From NCBI RefSeq assembly GCF_918378365.1, contig NZ_OU912926.1, forward strand, positions 1,116,001-1,180,000: 64,000 nucleotides of DNA, given 5' to 3'. Position numbers and translations under genes: made by a program. Positions 44,923-55,317 of the stretch are shown here, piece by piece. Origin of the DNA: Candidatus Nitrotoga arctica. GTDB taxonomy: Bacteria > Pseudomonadota > Gammaproteobacteria > Burkholderiales > Gallionellaceae. Under the pieces are notes generated by a model that searched no databases, was not told where the DNA came from, and saw only the letters and a program-made list of their open reading frames with translations. The stretch's first letter is position 1. Every line of letters begins with the position of its first letter.

Positions 44923-45938
44923 GTGAACTGACTACCCGCATGACCAGCCCTGTCATTCTTTATACCACCGGGGATGGCAAGGTCACGGTGGATGTCTGGT
45001 TTGCCAACGATAATTTCTGGCTGACCCAGAAGACGATAGCGGAGCTGTTCGGGGTGAAAACGCCAGCCGTGAATAAACATTTGAAGAACATTTTTACCAC
45101 AGGCGAGTTGGTGGAAGATGCAGTTGTTTCCATTTTGGAAACAACTGCGGCCGACGGCAAGACCTACGCCACCCGTTTCTACAATCTTGACGCCGTGATT
45201 GCAGTGGGTTATCGAGTGAATTCGATCAAGGCCACGCATTTCCGCATCTGGGCGACGCAGACCCTGCGCGAATACATGGTCAAGGGCTTCGCTCTCAATG
45301 ATGAGATGCTCAAGAACGGGCGCGCCTTTGGTCAGGATTACTTCGACGAACTGCTGGAGCGCATCCGCGAGATTCGCGCCAGCGAACGCCGCGCTTACCA
45401 GAAGATAGCCGATGTGTTCGAGCAGTGCAGCAGCGACTATCAGGGCAACAGCGAGGAGACGCAGTTGTTCTTCCAGATGGTGCAGAACAAGCTGCATTTC
45501 GCCAGCACGGGGAAAACCGCTGCCGAGATTGTGCACAGCCGTGCCGATGCGAACAAGCCCTTCATGGGCCTGACGACCTGGAAGAATGCCCCGCCCGGGA
45601 AAATCCTCAAGGGCGATGTCACCATCGCCAAGAATTATCTGAACCAGTCTGAGCTTGATAAGCTGAACCGGCTGGTTTCCCTGTTTATAGACTTTGCCGA
45701 AGTGCGTGCGCTGAATCGCCAGGTCATGACCATGAAAAACTGGCTGGAGTGGGTAGAGCGTTTCTTGAATTTCACCGATCAGCAGGTGCTGGAGAACGCC
45801 GGAAAAATTTCGCAGGAGATGGCGCGTACCAAGGCTCATGTCGAATATGACAAATTTCGCGTGCAACAAGATTTGGACTACCAGTCCGATTTCGACTTGA
45901 AGTTGGCGCGCTACTTGAAGGGCGAGGAGAAGCCATGA
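44919..45938 (+). CDS. virulence RhuM family protein
   Basis: A 339-residue RhuM-family protein. Family stretches are VTVDVWFANDNFWLTQKTIAELFGVKTPAVNKHLKNIF, FYNLDAVIAVGYRVNSIKATHFRIWATQTLREYMVKGFALNDE, and in the C-terminal half EETQLFFQMVQNKLHFASTGKTAAEIVHSRAD. The N-terminal part looks like a DNA-binding (winged-helix-like) module. The family's biochemical role is not established; it often sits in R-M loci. Here it is wedged between mod and res with ATGA overlaps on both sides, so it must be made in step with them. Confidence 0.9.
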   Translation: MSELTTRMTSPVILYTTGDGKVTVDVWFANDNFWLTQKTIAELFGVKTPAVNKHLKNIFTTGELVEDAVVSILETTAADGKTYATRFYNLDAVIAVGYRVNSIKATHFRIWATQTLREYMVKGFALNDEMLKNGRAFGQDYFDELLERIREIRASERRAYQKIADVFEQCSSDYQGNSEETQLFFQMVQNKLHFASTGKTAAEIVHSRADANKPFMGLTTWKNAPPGKILKGDVTIAKNYLNQSELDKLNRLVSLFIDFAEVRALNRQVMTMKNWLEWVERFLNFTDQQVLENAGKISQEMARTKAHVEYDKFRVQQDLDYQSDFDLKLARYLKGEEKP

Positions 45939-48625
45939 ACCGCCACGTTAATGCTATTGCCGGGCGCTTGAGCTTGCGTGCTCCGCAACGCCACTCGTTG
46001 GAGATTCTGGATCGTATAACTGAAATCATTCCACCCAAAAAAGGGGCGGACGTTGCTGCCGCGCTGGAGATTATCCGCAGCGAATTTCCATCGGTGACCG
46101 ACTTCGAGCGCGACTTCCCGTCGCTGTGCTTTGCGTTGGCTACGGGTGTGGGTAAGACGCGGCTGATGGGGGCGTTCATCAGCTACCTGCATCTGGCGCA
46201 CGGCATCAATAATTTTTTCGTGTTGGCACCGAACCTGACGATCTATAACAAGCTGATCACAGATTTCAGCGACCGCACGCATCCTAAGTATGTGTTCAAG
46301 GGCATCTCGGAATTCGCCATTGATGCGCCTTCCATCATCACTGGCGATAACTACGACCAGCACGACCCGGCCAGCGGCACATTGTTCGGCGGGGTGCGGA
46401 TCAATATTTTCAATATCTCAAAAATAAATTCCGAGGTGCGCGGCGGCAAAGCTCCGCGCATCAAGCGGCTGTCGGAATATATCGGCGAGAGTTACTTCGA
46501 TTATCTGGCCGGGTTGCCCGATCTAGTGCTACTGATGGATGAATCGCATCGTTACCGCGCCAGTGCCGGAATCAAGGCGATCAACGAGCTGAAGCCAATC
46601 CTGGGGCTGGAGCTGACGGCTACTCCGTTCGTGGAAATCGCTAAGGGGTCGGTGCAGTTCAAGAACGTCATTTTTGATTACCCGTTGGGCAAAGCGATGG
46701 CGGATGGCTTTGTGAAAGAGCCAGCCGTGGTAACGCGCAAGAATTTCAATCCGGCGGGGATGTCGCCTGAAGAGATCGAGCGCATGAAACTGGAAGACGG
46801 TGTGCGCCTGCACGAGAGTGTGAAGGTGGAGCTGGAAACTTATGCCCGCGAAACCAGTAATCCCATCGTTAAACCTTTCCTGCTGGTGATCGCCCGCGAT
46901 ACGACCCATGCCGGGCAATTGCTGGCCTTGATCCAGTCGGATGGGTTTTTCGAGGGGCGTTACAAGGACAAGGTCATACAGGTGGATTCGAGCCGTACCG
47001 GTGCGGAAGAGGAGGAGATGATCGCACGGCTGCTGAAAGTAGAACATACCGATGAGCCAACGGAGATCGTGATCCACGTCAACATGCTGAAAGAAGGTTG
47101 GGATGTGACTAACCTTTACACCATCGTGCCATTGCGTGCGGCCAATGCGCGCATCCTGATCGAGCAATCCATCGGGCGCGGCCTGCGCTTGCCATATGGC
47201 AAACGCACCGGCGTGACGGCGGTAGACAGATTAAACATTATCGCGCATGACAAGTTTCAGGAAATCATCAATGAGGCGAACCGACCTGGTTCTGCCATTC
47301 ACCTGAAGGAGGTGATACTAGATGACGATGTCTTCGGGCAAAAAACGGCGACCATCGTTTCGCAATCGCAACTCGCCACCAAGCTGGGGTTGAAACCAGC
47401 CGATGCGACTGGCAGCACGCAGATGGCAGGGCAGGATGTACAGCTCATCTTCATCAGGCCGGAAGAGCAGAAGGTCGCACAAATCGCTTATGAAGTGATT
47501 CGCAAACTGGAGAATCAGCCGACGACTGTGCCAACGCTGGCTCACTTGAAAAACCCGGAGATTCAGGCGGCCATCGTCAAGGCTGTGCAAGAGCAGCATC
47601 GGCCTGCGCAGATGGAGTTGGAAGGTGTGACCGAGCAACCGGATTTCGTCGCCATTGTGGCAAAAACGGTGGAGTTGGTGACGCAACAGACAATAGATAT
47701 TCCACGGATTCTGGTTGTGCCCAAGGGCGAGGTGAAAGCCGGATTCAAACCGTTCATACTGAAGCTGGAGGCGCTGAAGTATCCAGCTGTCTCAGAGGAG
47801 CTATGGATCCAACACCTGCGCACAAGCCAGCTTGAAGTGGTGACGTTAGGTAATGGCGGTATTGAAGAAAAGAATATGGAAGATTATGTCGTCAGTGGTC
47901 TGGTGGACTTCGACGATGTTTCTTATGACGATCAGGCTGATCTTCTTTATGAATTAGCATCGCAAACCATTAAGCATTTTTGCTCATACTTATCCGAGGA
48001 TGACGCGCGCAAGGTGTTGCGTTGCTACCAGAGACCGATTGCGCAGTTTATCCATGCACAAATGCAGGAGCATAGCTGGGAAGATTCCGTTGATTACGAA
48101 GTGGTAGTGAGTAAAGGATTCACGGAATTTAAACCCAGTGCCTACACCTATGCTGTTAATGAGCCGTCCGCTGATTACCGGGTTTCGCCTGCAGATAAGA
48201 GCAATATGTCGAAGTATGTGTTCGGCGGTTTCAGGCGTTGCTTGTACCCGGTGCAGAAGTTTGACTCGGAAGCGGAGCGCGTGTTGGCGGTTATCCTTGA
48301 TCGCGATGCCGACAAGTGGTTCAAACCTGGCAAGGGACAGTTTCAGCTTTTCTACAAGCAGGGCGCAAACCATCTGGAATATCAGCCTGATTTCGTGGCC
48401 GAGACGAAAAATGCGATCTACATGCTGGAGCCGAAGGCCAGCAACCAGATGGAAGATGCCACTGTTCTAGCCAAGAAGGAAGCGGCAATCAAGTGGTGCA
48501 AGAATGCTTCGGACTACGCGGCAGCCAATGGTGGCAAACCTTGGCGCTATGTGCTGATCCCGCATACTGCGATTGCGGTGAATATGATGCTGGATGGATT
48601 GGCAGGACAGTTTGGATGCTATTAG
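45935..48625 (+). CDS. Type III restriction endonuclease subunit (Res)
   Basis: An 896-residue SF2 helicase-nuclease. Walker A is ATGVGKT at 69-75, the DExH box is MDESH at about 201-205 (LLMDESHRYRA), motif III is ELTATPF, and motif VI is EQSIGRGLRLPYGKR. The C-terminal nuclease has the PD-x(n)-ExK pattern (QPDFVAE at about 817 and LEPKA at about 831). With Mod it forms the enzyme that cuts DNA carrying unmodified sites after ATP-driven translocation. All key motifs are intact, so the system appears functional. It overlaps the RhuM gene by ATGA and is followed by 51 bp and then jetA. Confidence 0.94.
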   Translation: MNRHVNAIAGRLSLRAPQRHSLEILDRITEIIPPKKGADVAAALEIIRSEFPSVTDFERDFPSLCFALATGVGKTRLMGAFISYLHLAHGINNFFVLAPNLTIYNKLITDFSDRTHPKYVFKGISEFAIDAPSIITGDNYDQHDPASGTLFGGVRINIFNISKINSEVRGGKAPRIKRLSEYIGESYFDYLAGLPDLVLLMDESHRYRASAGIKAINELKPILGLELTATPFVEIAKGSVQFKNVIFDYPLGKAMADGFVKEPAVVTRKNFNPAGMSPEEIERMKLEDGVRLHESVKVELETYARETSNPIVKPFLLVIARDTTHAGQLLALIQSDGFFEGRYKDKVIQVDSSRTGAEEEEMIARLLKVEHTDEPTEIVIHVNMLKEGWDVTNLYTIVPLRAANARILIEQSIGRGLRLPYGKRTGVTAVDRLNIIAHDKFQEIINEANRPGSAIHLKEVILDDDVFGQKTATIVSQSQLATKLGLKPADATGSTQMAGQDVQLIFIRPEEQKVAQIAYEVIRKLENQPTTVPTLAHLKNPEIQAAIVKAVQEQHRPAQMELEGVTEQPDFVAIVAKTVELVTQQTIDIPRILVVPKGEVKAGFKPFILKLEALKYPAVSEELWIQHLRTSQLEVVTLGNGGIEEKNMEDYVVSGLVDFDDVSYDDQADLLYELASQTIKHFCSYLSEDDARKVLRCYQRPIAQFIHAQMQEHSWEDSVDYEVVVSKGFTEFKPSAYTYAVNEPSADYRVSPADKSNMSKYVFGGFRRCLYPVQKFDSEAERVLAVILDRDADKWFKPGKGQFQLFYKQGANHLEYQPDFVAETKNAIYMLEPKASNQMEDATVLAKKEAAIKWCKNASDYAAANGGKPWRYVLIPHTAIAVNMMLDGLAGQFGCY

Positions 48626-48676
48626 GACTTGCGAAGTTGATGATGGCAGTTGCTTAAAACGTGAATTGTATTTTCA

Positions 48677-50131
48677 ATGAATTTCGATTTTGCCACTCTT
48701 GATCTATTGCGCCAGAGCCATCCAGCGTGGCGTTTGTTGCGCTCGGATCACGCACCACTGGTAGCGAGTTTTTTGCAGCGAGTGTTTATCGTGCCGAATG
48801 TGCGCGTTATGGCGCAAGCTGATTTGGCAGAATCACTCGAAGACGAACTGTTTGCCTTGCGCGAGAGTCTAGGCTTAGATGCTTTTCCCAAGTCTGCACT
48901 TGAATACCTCAACGACTGGGCAAGCACTGAGAAGGGGTGGTTGCGCAAATTCTATGTTCAAGGGTCGGATGAACCGCATTTCGATCTTTCCCCACCGACA
49001 GAAAAAGCGATTACTTGGCTTGCAACGCTCACCCAGCGCAGCTTTGTTGGTACTGAGTCCCGCTTGCTTACGCTGTTCGAGTTGCTTAAGCAGATGAGTG
49101 AAGGATCTGAAACTGATCCTCAAACGCGTGTTGCTGAATTACACAAACGGCGTGATGAAATTGATAGGGAAATCGAACAAATATTATCGGGTGACATTCC
49201 GCTGTTAGATAACACCGCATTGAAAGACCGCTTCCAGCAATTCACGCAATTGGCGCGGGAGCTGCTAAGCGATTTTCGTGAGGTAGAGCATAACTTTCGT
49301 GGTTTGGATCGACGCGTGCGGGAGCGCATCGCACTGTGGCAAGGCTCTAAAGGAGCGCTACTGGAAGAAATCATGGGCGAGCGGGATGCAATTTCCGACT
49401 CGGATCAGGGACGCAGCTTTCGCGCATTCTGGGATTTTTTGATGTCCAGTCGACGGCAGGAGGAACTGTCGGTATTGCTTGAGCGCGTGTTGGCCTTGCC
49501 ACCTGTCATTGAACTCAAGCCTGACAGCCGAACACGTCGTGTACATTATGATTGGCTGGAGGCTGGAGAACATACACAGCGGACCGTCGCCCAACTTTCG
49601 CAACAGTTGCGGCGGTTTCTTGACGACCAGGCTTGGTTGGAAAACCGCCGCATCATGGATATTCTGCACGGTATCGAAACTAAAGCGTTAGCAGTGCGCG
49701 AATCTCAGCCGTCAGGTGTGATGACGGATATTGCAGATACGGCTGCTGATATCGAGTTACCGATGGAACGACCACTACACACACCTTCCATCAAACCACA
49801 AATCGCCGATATCGTGCTGGAAGAGGGTGATGTCGAAATAGATGCAGGAGCTTTGTACTCGCAAGTCGTTATCGATAAGGCGCAACTGGTTAGACATATC
49901 CGACATGCTTTGCAGGATCGCTCGCAAGTCACGTTGCGTGAGCTGTGCGAAATGCAGCCGCTACAACGCGGACTGGCAGAACTGGTGGCATACCTCCAGC
50001 TTGCGGGTGACACTTTCAAGGCTGTGGTGGACGAAGAGGTGACCGATGAAATTTTCTGGCGCAGAGAAGAATTGGATGGCCAAGAACAAGTGAAACGGGC
50101 ACGTTTGCCGCGCGTGATTTTTGTGAGATGA
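48677..50131 (+). CDS. jetA: Wadjet anti-plasmid protein JetA (DUF3375)
   Basis: A 484-residue DUF3375 protein, the kleisin-like subunit of the SMC-type Wadjet machine that senses and cuts small circular plasmids. Its N-terminal part (FATLDLLRQSHPAWRLLRSDHAPLVASFLQRVFI) is the family hallmark; the middle is helical with MukF-like coils and the C-terminus carries EITDEIFW-like EVTDEIFWRREEL. Its stop overlaps jetB (ATGA). Complete jetABCD follows, so this is a Type I Wadjet system. Confidence 0.92.
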   Translation: MNFDFATLDLLRQSHPAWRLLRSDHAPLVASFLQRVFIVPNVRVMAQADLAESLEDELFALRESLGLDAFPKSALEYLNDWASTEKGWLRKFYVQGSDEPHFDLSPPTEKAITWLATLTQRSFVGTESRLLTLFELLKQMSEGSETDPQTRVAELHKRRDEIDREIEQILSGDIPLLDNTALKDRFQQFTQLARELLSDFREVEHNFRGLDRRVRERIALWQGSKGALLEEIMGERDAISDSDQGRSFRAFWDFLMSSRRQEELSVLLERVLALPPVIELKPDSRTRRVHYDWLEAGEHTQRTVAQLSQQLRRFLDDQAWLENRRIMDILHGIETKALAVRESQPSGVMTDIADTAADIELPMERPLHTPSIKPQIADIVLEEGDVEIDAGALYSQVVIDKAQLVRHIRHALQDRSQVTLRELCEMQPLQRGLAELVAYLQLAGDTFKAVVDEEVTDEIFWRREELDGQEQVKRARLPRVIFVR

Positions 50132-50775
50132 GCATGACAGAGCAAGAACTTAAACCAGAAAATACCGCTGCAACGAATGAGTTGTCAGCCTTGGTCATTG
50201 CTTTGCTCAAAGGCGTGATTTACCAAGAAGGAGAGGCCAGCCTTTGGAATGCCTTGCTTAATCTACAAGCTCGCGTGCGTGATTACGTGACTGTGTTGGG
50301 CCTGGAATTGGTGCTGGACGAGTCAGAGGGGTATGCATTCTTGCGAGCACGTTTGGAAAGTGAAGGCGAAGGTGTTGCCAAGCTACCACGACTGGTGGCG
50401 CGCCGTCCGCTGACTTTTCCTGTGAGCTTGCTACTGGCGCTTTTGCGCAAGAAGTTGGCTGAGTTCGATGCAAGTGGTGGAGACACACGCCTCGTGTTGA
50501 CTCGTGATCAACTCGTCGAGTTGGTTCGCGTGTTTTTGCCCGACAGCAGTAATGAGGCGAAGCTTATCGACCAGATTGAGACGCATCTCAACAAGATTGT
50601 CGAGTTGGGATTTTTGCGCAAGCTTAAAACTGGCGCAGGACAACCCACAGCATTCGAGGTGCGTCGCATCATCAAAGCCTTTGTGGATGCGCAGTGGCTG
50701 AATGATTTCGATACGCGGCTGTCAGCGTATCAGGTACAGATCAATGCAACTTCAGCAGGTGATTCCAATGGATGA
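50128..50775 (+). CDS. jetB: Wadjet protein JetB (DUF4194)
   Basis: A 215-residue DUF4194 protein, the MukE/KITE-like subunit of Wadjet. It has the typical winged-helix-like pattern: [55 protein letters not shown], then a conserved [27 protein letters not shown]. It pairs with JetA to bridge the JetC heads. It starts at the jetA stop and its end overlaps the jetC start by 8 bp. Confidence 0.92.
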   Translation: MSMTEQELKPENTAATNELSALVIALLKGVIYQEGEASLWNALLNLQARVRDYVTVLGLELVLDESEGYAFLRARLESEGEGVAKLPRLVARRPLTFPVSLLLALLRKKLAEFDASGGDTRLVLTRDQLVELVRVFLPDSSNEAKLIDQIETHLNKIVELGFLRKLKTGAGQPTAFEVRRIIKAFVDAQWLNDFDTRLSAYQVQINATSAGDSNG

Positions 50776-53700
50776 GATGCAAACATTGGGGCTGGATTTT
50801 GTCAGCGATGATGCGCTATCCGGATTCCGCTTGCACCGTTTGGAAGTGTTCAACTGGGGGACTTTCGATGCACGGGTGTGGGCGCTGAACCTCGACGGAA
50901 AAAATGCCTTACTCACTGGCGACATTGGATCGGGGAAATCCACGCTGGTGGATGCCGTTACCACACTGTTGGTTCCGGCGCATCGTATCGCTTACAACAA
51001 GGCTGCCGGTGCTGACAACAAAGAGCGCACGCTGCGCTCTTATGTGCTTGGGCATTACAAGTCCGAACGCAATGAGGTGAGTGGAACGGCCAAGCCTGTG
51101 GCACTGCGCGATCATAATAGTTACTCGGTGATTTTGGGTGTTTTTCATAACGCGGGCTATGACCAAACGGTGACGCTGGCACAGGTGTTCTGGATGAAGG
51201 ATGCCCAAGCACAGCCTGCACGCTTCTTTGTCTGTAAAGAACGGGCGTTGTCCATTACGGCTGACTTTGCACATTTTGGTTCGGACATCGTTCAACTCAG
51301 GAAAAAACTGAGAGGAATGGGCGCGGAAATATTCGACAGCTTTCCTCCCTACGGGGCATGGTTTCGGCGTCGCTTTGGCATTGAAAACGAACAGGCACTG
51401 GAGTTATTCCACCAAACTGTGTCGATGAAATCGGTGGGTAACCTCACTGATTTTGTGCGCAGCCACATGCTGGAACCATTTGACGTTGCGCCGCGCATCA
51501 CCGCTTTGATTGGCCACTTCGATGATCTCAACCGCGCACACGAGGCCGTGCTGAAAGCCAAGCGGCAGGTTGAGATGCTTACCCCTCTGGTTGCAGACGG
51601 AGATCGTCATGCGTCGCTGGTTGCCCTGGTCGATGAATTTCGTGCTTGCCGCGATGCGCTCAGTCCCTACTTCGCTGGATTGAAACTCGGCTTGTTGGAA
51701 AAACGCGCAGCTAACTTGCTAGAGGAATGGACACGACAAGACACCCAGGTCAAACGTGTTGAAGCCCAACGTGATGCACAGCGCGTCGAAGTGGCTGAAC
51801 TCAAACGCAGCATTGCTGACAACGGCGGTGACCGTCTGGAACGGCTGACGATTGAGATCAACAAGAAGGAACAGGAGCGTGAGGTGCGTGAACGAAAGGC
51901 GCAGCGTTACGCTGAGCTGGTGCGCGCAGTTGCTGAAAGTCCCGCAGATGATGAGGACGGATTTTTGCGGCAACGACAACGATTTATTACATTGACTGAA
52001 ACCACGCGGGCGCGAGATGCTGGCTTGCAAAACAATTTGACTGAGCACAGCGTGAGCTTGCGTCAAGGTAAACAAGAGCATGACGCGCTGACTGCCGAGA
52101 TCAACAGTCTGAAAGCGCGACTCAGCAACATTCCATCGGAACAAATGGCCATGCGGGCAGCCTTATGCAAAGCACTCAACTTGTCTGAAGAAGAGATGCC
52201 CTTCGCCGGCGAGTTGCTCCAGGTACATGAGGACGAGCGTGACTGGGAAGGCGCGGCCGAACGGCTGTTGCGCAGCTTCGGCTTGTCCTTGCTGGTGCCG
52301 GATGAACACTATGCAGCGGTCGCTGAGTGGGTCGATAAAACGCACCTGAAAGGTCGTTTGGTTTATTTCCGTATACGTCAGAATTCTCGGAGCGAATTGT
52401 TTAGCCGGCACCGCGATTCCTTGGCGCGCAAGCTGGCGATTAAGCCTGATTCTGCCTTTTACGATTGGCTGGAACGTGAACTGGCACATAGATTCGACGT
52501 GGCCTGCTGCATCACCCAAGAGCAATTTCGCCGCGAGACGCGGGCTATCACTCGTGCAGGACAAATCAAGGCAGGGGGTGAGCGGCACGAGAAAGACGAC
52601 CGCCATCGGTTGGATGATCGTAGTCGTTACGTGTTGGGCTGGACCAACGCAGCCAAGATCGCTGCGCTTGAAGATAAAGCCAAAAGTTTGGAGAAACGCC
52701 TTCGTAAGGTGGGCAGCCTTATTGGAAAGATTGAATCAGCTCGTAGGGAACTTCAAGCGTTCATCACGGTGCTTTCGAAGCTGGATATGTTTGCCGATTT
52801 TCGTGAAATTGACTGGCAGCCCCTTGTTCTAGAGGTGGCGGCATTAACCGACGAGAAGCAAAGGCTGGAATCGACTTCCGATGTGCTCAAACAACTGGCA
52901 GAGCGGTTGAGTGCGGGTGAGGCAACATTGATGACTACGGAAGGGTTGCTTGAAGAACACAAAGACAAGCGATCCAAAGTAGAGCAGAAAAAAATAGATG
53001 CCGAAGCATTGCGAATGCAAACGCAAGCAATACTTGATGAACCGGCATATGCAACTCACTCAGCGCGCTTTGAGCGTCTTGACACGATCCGAGGCGAGGC
53101 GTTGGGCGAGCATCAGCTCACGGTTGAATCTTGTGATAACCGTGAGCGAGATTTGCGGGAGTGGTTGCAGACCAAGATCGATGCAGAGGATGCAAAACTC
53201 AAACGTTTGCGCGACAAAATCATTCAAGCGATGGCAGCCTACAAAGAGGCGTTCAAATTGGAAACCTCAGAGGTGGATGCCAGCATTGAAGCTGCCTTCG
53301 AATATCGCGCCATGCTCAATGCGCTGCAGGCCGATGACTTGCCGCGTTTTGAAGCGCGCTTCAAAGAATTGCTGAACGAAAATACGATCCGCGAAGTCGC
53401 GAATTTCCAATCGCAGTTAGCGCGCGAGCGAGAAACGATCAAGGAGCGTATCGCTCGCATCAACGAATCGCTAACGGGGATTGACTACAACACGGGGCGA
53501 TACATACAACTTGAAGCTCAGCCTACGCCGGATGCTGACATCCGCGATTTTCAAACTGAACTGCGCGCCTGTACTGAAGGGGCAATCACGGGTTCAGACG
53601 ACAGCCAATATTCAGAAGCCAAATTTCTGCAAGTGAAGCTTATTATCGAGCGTTTTCGCGGACGTGAGGGAATCTCTGAACAAGATCGACGCTGGACAGC

Positions 53701-54142
53701 TAAAGTAACCGATGTGCGTAATTGGTATGTGTTCGCAGCCAGTGAACGTTGGCGCGAGGATGGTAAGGAGCACGAACATTATTCTGACTCTGGTGGCAAA
53801 TCGGGCGGACAAAAAGAGAAGCTGGCTTACACCATTCTTGCCGCGAGTTTGGCCTATCAGTTCGGTCTTGAATGGGGGGCAGTACGATCTCGTTCCTTCC
53901 GGTTCGTGGTGATCGACGAAGCTTTCGGACGAGGCTCTGATGAGTCAGCGCAATATGGCTTGCGCTTGTTCGCCCAACTCAACTTGCAACTTCTGATTGT
54001 CACACCCTTGCAAAAAATTCACATCATCGAGCCTTTCGTGTCCAGCGTCGGATTTGTTCAAAACGAAGATGGTCGCGCCTCCAAGCTGCGCAATCTTTTG
54101 ATCGAGGAGTATCGCGCAGAGAAGGCGAGGATTTCGGGATGA
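50768..54142 (+). CDS. jetC: Wadjet SMC-like ATPase JetC
   Basis: An 1124-residue SMC/MukB-like ATPase that extrudes DNA loops in Wadjet. Walker A is GDIGSGKST at residues 51-59; a long central coiled-coil region (about 290-950) carries a hinge-like middle; the signature [20 protein letters not shown] and Walker [15 protein letters not shown] lie at about 1010-1060, with the D-loop. The ATG at 50768 has AGGTG with seven-base spacing and overlaps jetB by 8 bp; the frame is open further up inside jetB. Overlaps jetD by ATGA. Confidence 0.94.
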   Translation: MDEMQTLGLDFVSDDALSGFRLHRLEVFNWGTFDARVWALNLDGKNALLTGDIGSGKSTLVDAVTTLLVPAHRIAYNKAAGADNKERTLRSYVLGHYKSERNEVSGTAKPVALRDHNSYSVILGVFHNAGYDQTVTLAQVFWMKDAQAQPARFFVCKERALSITADFAHFGSDIVQLRKKLRGMGAEIFDSFPPYGAWFRRRFGIENEQALELFHQTVSMKSVGNLTDFVRSHMLEPFDVAPRITALIGHFDDLNRAHEAVLKAKRQVEMLTPLVADGDRHASLVALVDEFRACRDALSPYFAGLKLGLLEKRAANLLEEWTRQDTQVKRVEAQRDAQRVEVAELKRSIADNGGDRLERLTIEINKKEQEREVRERKAQRYAELVRAVAESPADDEDGFLRQRQRFITLTETTRARDAGLQNNLTEHSVSLRQGKQEHDALTAEINSLKARLSNIPSEQMAMRAALCKALNLSEEEMPFAGELLQVHEDERDWEGAAERLLRSFGLSLLVPDEHYAAVAEWVDKTHLKGRLVYFRIRQNSRSELFSRHRDSLARKLAIKPDSAFYDWLERELAHRFDVACCITQEQFRRETRAITRAGQIKAGGERHEKDDRHRLDDRSRYVLGWTNAAKIAALEDKAKSLEKRLRKVGSLIGKIESARRELQAFITVLSKLDMFADFREIDWQPLVLEVAALTDEKQRLESTSDVLKQLAERLSAGEATLMTTEGLLEEHKDKRSKVEQKKIDAEALRMQTQAILDEPAYATHSARFERLDTIRGEALGEHQLTVESCDNRERDLREWLQTKIDAEDAKLKRLRDKIIQAMAAYKEAFKLETSEVDASIEAAFEYRAMLNALQADDLPRFEARFKELLNENTIREVANFQSQLARERETIKERIARINESLTGIDYNTGRYIQLEAQPTPDADIRDFQTELRACTEGAITGSDDSQYSEAKFLQVKLIIERFRGREGISEQDRRWTAKVTDVRNWYVFAASERWREDGKEHEHYSDSGGKSGGQKEKLAYTILAASLAYQFGLEWGAVRSRSFRFVVIDEAFGRGSDESAQYGLRLFAQLNLQLLIVTPLQKIHIIEPFVSSVGFVQNEDGRASKLRNLLIEEYRAEKARISG

Positions 54143-55317
54143 GTTGGACAAGACCGAGAGACTTCCGTATTCAGCTAGAAAAGCTATGGGAACGAGGGGA
54201 TATGTTGTCCAGCCTTGTCACAGGGGAGTCACTGTTTCCGCGACGTTTAATACTCAAGTGCCCCACCTCGGCTGAGATGGCTGATCGCTTTGACGAAGTT
54301 CGTGCCTGGGTTGGAGAGATTCGAACCGTTCCGCACTGTCGGGTGGAGACGCGGGAGTTCAAGCACCGCATTTTAGGGACGAACTCTGTTCCCGCCGAGG
54401 TGTGGATCGATAGCTTCGATGTTGCCGCAACAGTCATATCCAAGCGCAAAGACGCTGCCCGATTTGTTGCTTTGATAGAGGAAACAAAGCAATTTCAGCC
54501 GAAACTGTTGGACTGGCTAGCAAGACGTCCCATGCTCGCGCTGGCTTTAGCAGATGATTGGAGTCGGTTATTGGAGATTGTCGTGTGGTTGCAGGCTCAT
54601 CCTAGACCAGGCGTGTATCTGAGGCAGGTCGATATTCCAGGCGTTCACAGTAAATTCATTGAAGCGCGCCGCAACGTGCTGACTGAGTTGTTCGATATGG
54701 TTTTAGATCCCGAAACAGTTGACTTTACTGCGTCTGGCGTGAACGGATTTGCAACGCGTTACGGATTCCGTGACAAGCCGCTGCGCATTCGATTTCGTTT
54801 GCTTGATCCTAATCAAATTCCATTGACACACGTACAAGACATTACTCTTGATGCTGCGAGCTTCGCTCAGCTCAATCCTATGGTTTCACAGGTTTTTATT
54901 ATTGAAAATGAGATCAATTTTTTAGCCTTCCCGCTACTAAAGGACAGTTTGGTAATTTTTGGTTCGGGGTATGGATTTGAAATGTCAAGACAGGCCAATT
55001 GGCTATTGCGCTGTCGTATTTATTATTGGGGTGATATTGATACGCACGGATTTGCAATTCTCGATCAACTTCGCAATCAGTTTGCACACGTGGAATCGTT
55101 ATTGATGGATCGAGCCACTTTATTAAAATTCGAGCCACTCTGGGGTGAGGAAGAGAAGCAAACGCTGCGCGACTTGCCTAGACTAACCCTCGAAGAGCTT
55201 TCTCTTTATAACGACTTGCGTGATAACCGGATACGTAAAAATATTCGGCTTGAGCAAGAAAGAATCGGCTTCGGATGGTTCGAAACTGCATTAAAAAGGC
55301 TCTCGGATAGTCGATAA
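54139..55317 (+). CDS. jetD: Wadjet nuclease JetD (DUF3322/DUF2220, Toprim-like)
   Basis: A 392-residue protein with the DUF3322 N-terminal part and a C-terminal DUF2220 Toprim-like domain. The catalytic Glu is in [12 protein letters not shown] (about residue 256-258) and the DxD is Asp299/Asp301 ([14 protein letters not shown]), as in topoisomerase VI-type Toprim domains. This subunit cuts the plasmid extruded by JetABC. All key residues are present, so the system appears intact. Last gene of the run. Confidence 0.93.
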   Translation: MSWTRPRDFRIQLEKLWERGDMLSSLVTGESLFPRRLILKCPTSAEMADRFDEVRAWVGEIRTVPHCRVETREFKHRILGTNSVPAEVWIDSFDVAATVISKRKDAARFVALIEETKQFQPKLLDWLARRPMLALALADDWSRLLEIVVWLQAHPRPGVYLRQVDIPGVHSKFIEARRNVLTELFDMVLDPETVDFTASGVNGFATRYGFRDKPLRIRFRLLDPNQIPLTHVQDITLDAASFAQLNPMVSQVFIIENEINFLAFPLLKDSLVIFGSGYGFEMSRQANWLLRCRIYYWGDIDTHGFAILDQLRNQFAHVESLLMDRATLLKFEPLWGEEEKQTLRDLPRLTLEELSLYNDLRDNRIRKNIRLEQERIGFGWFETALKRLSDSR

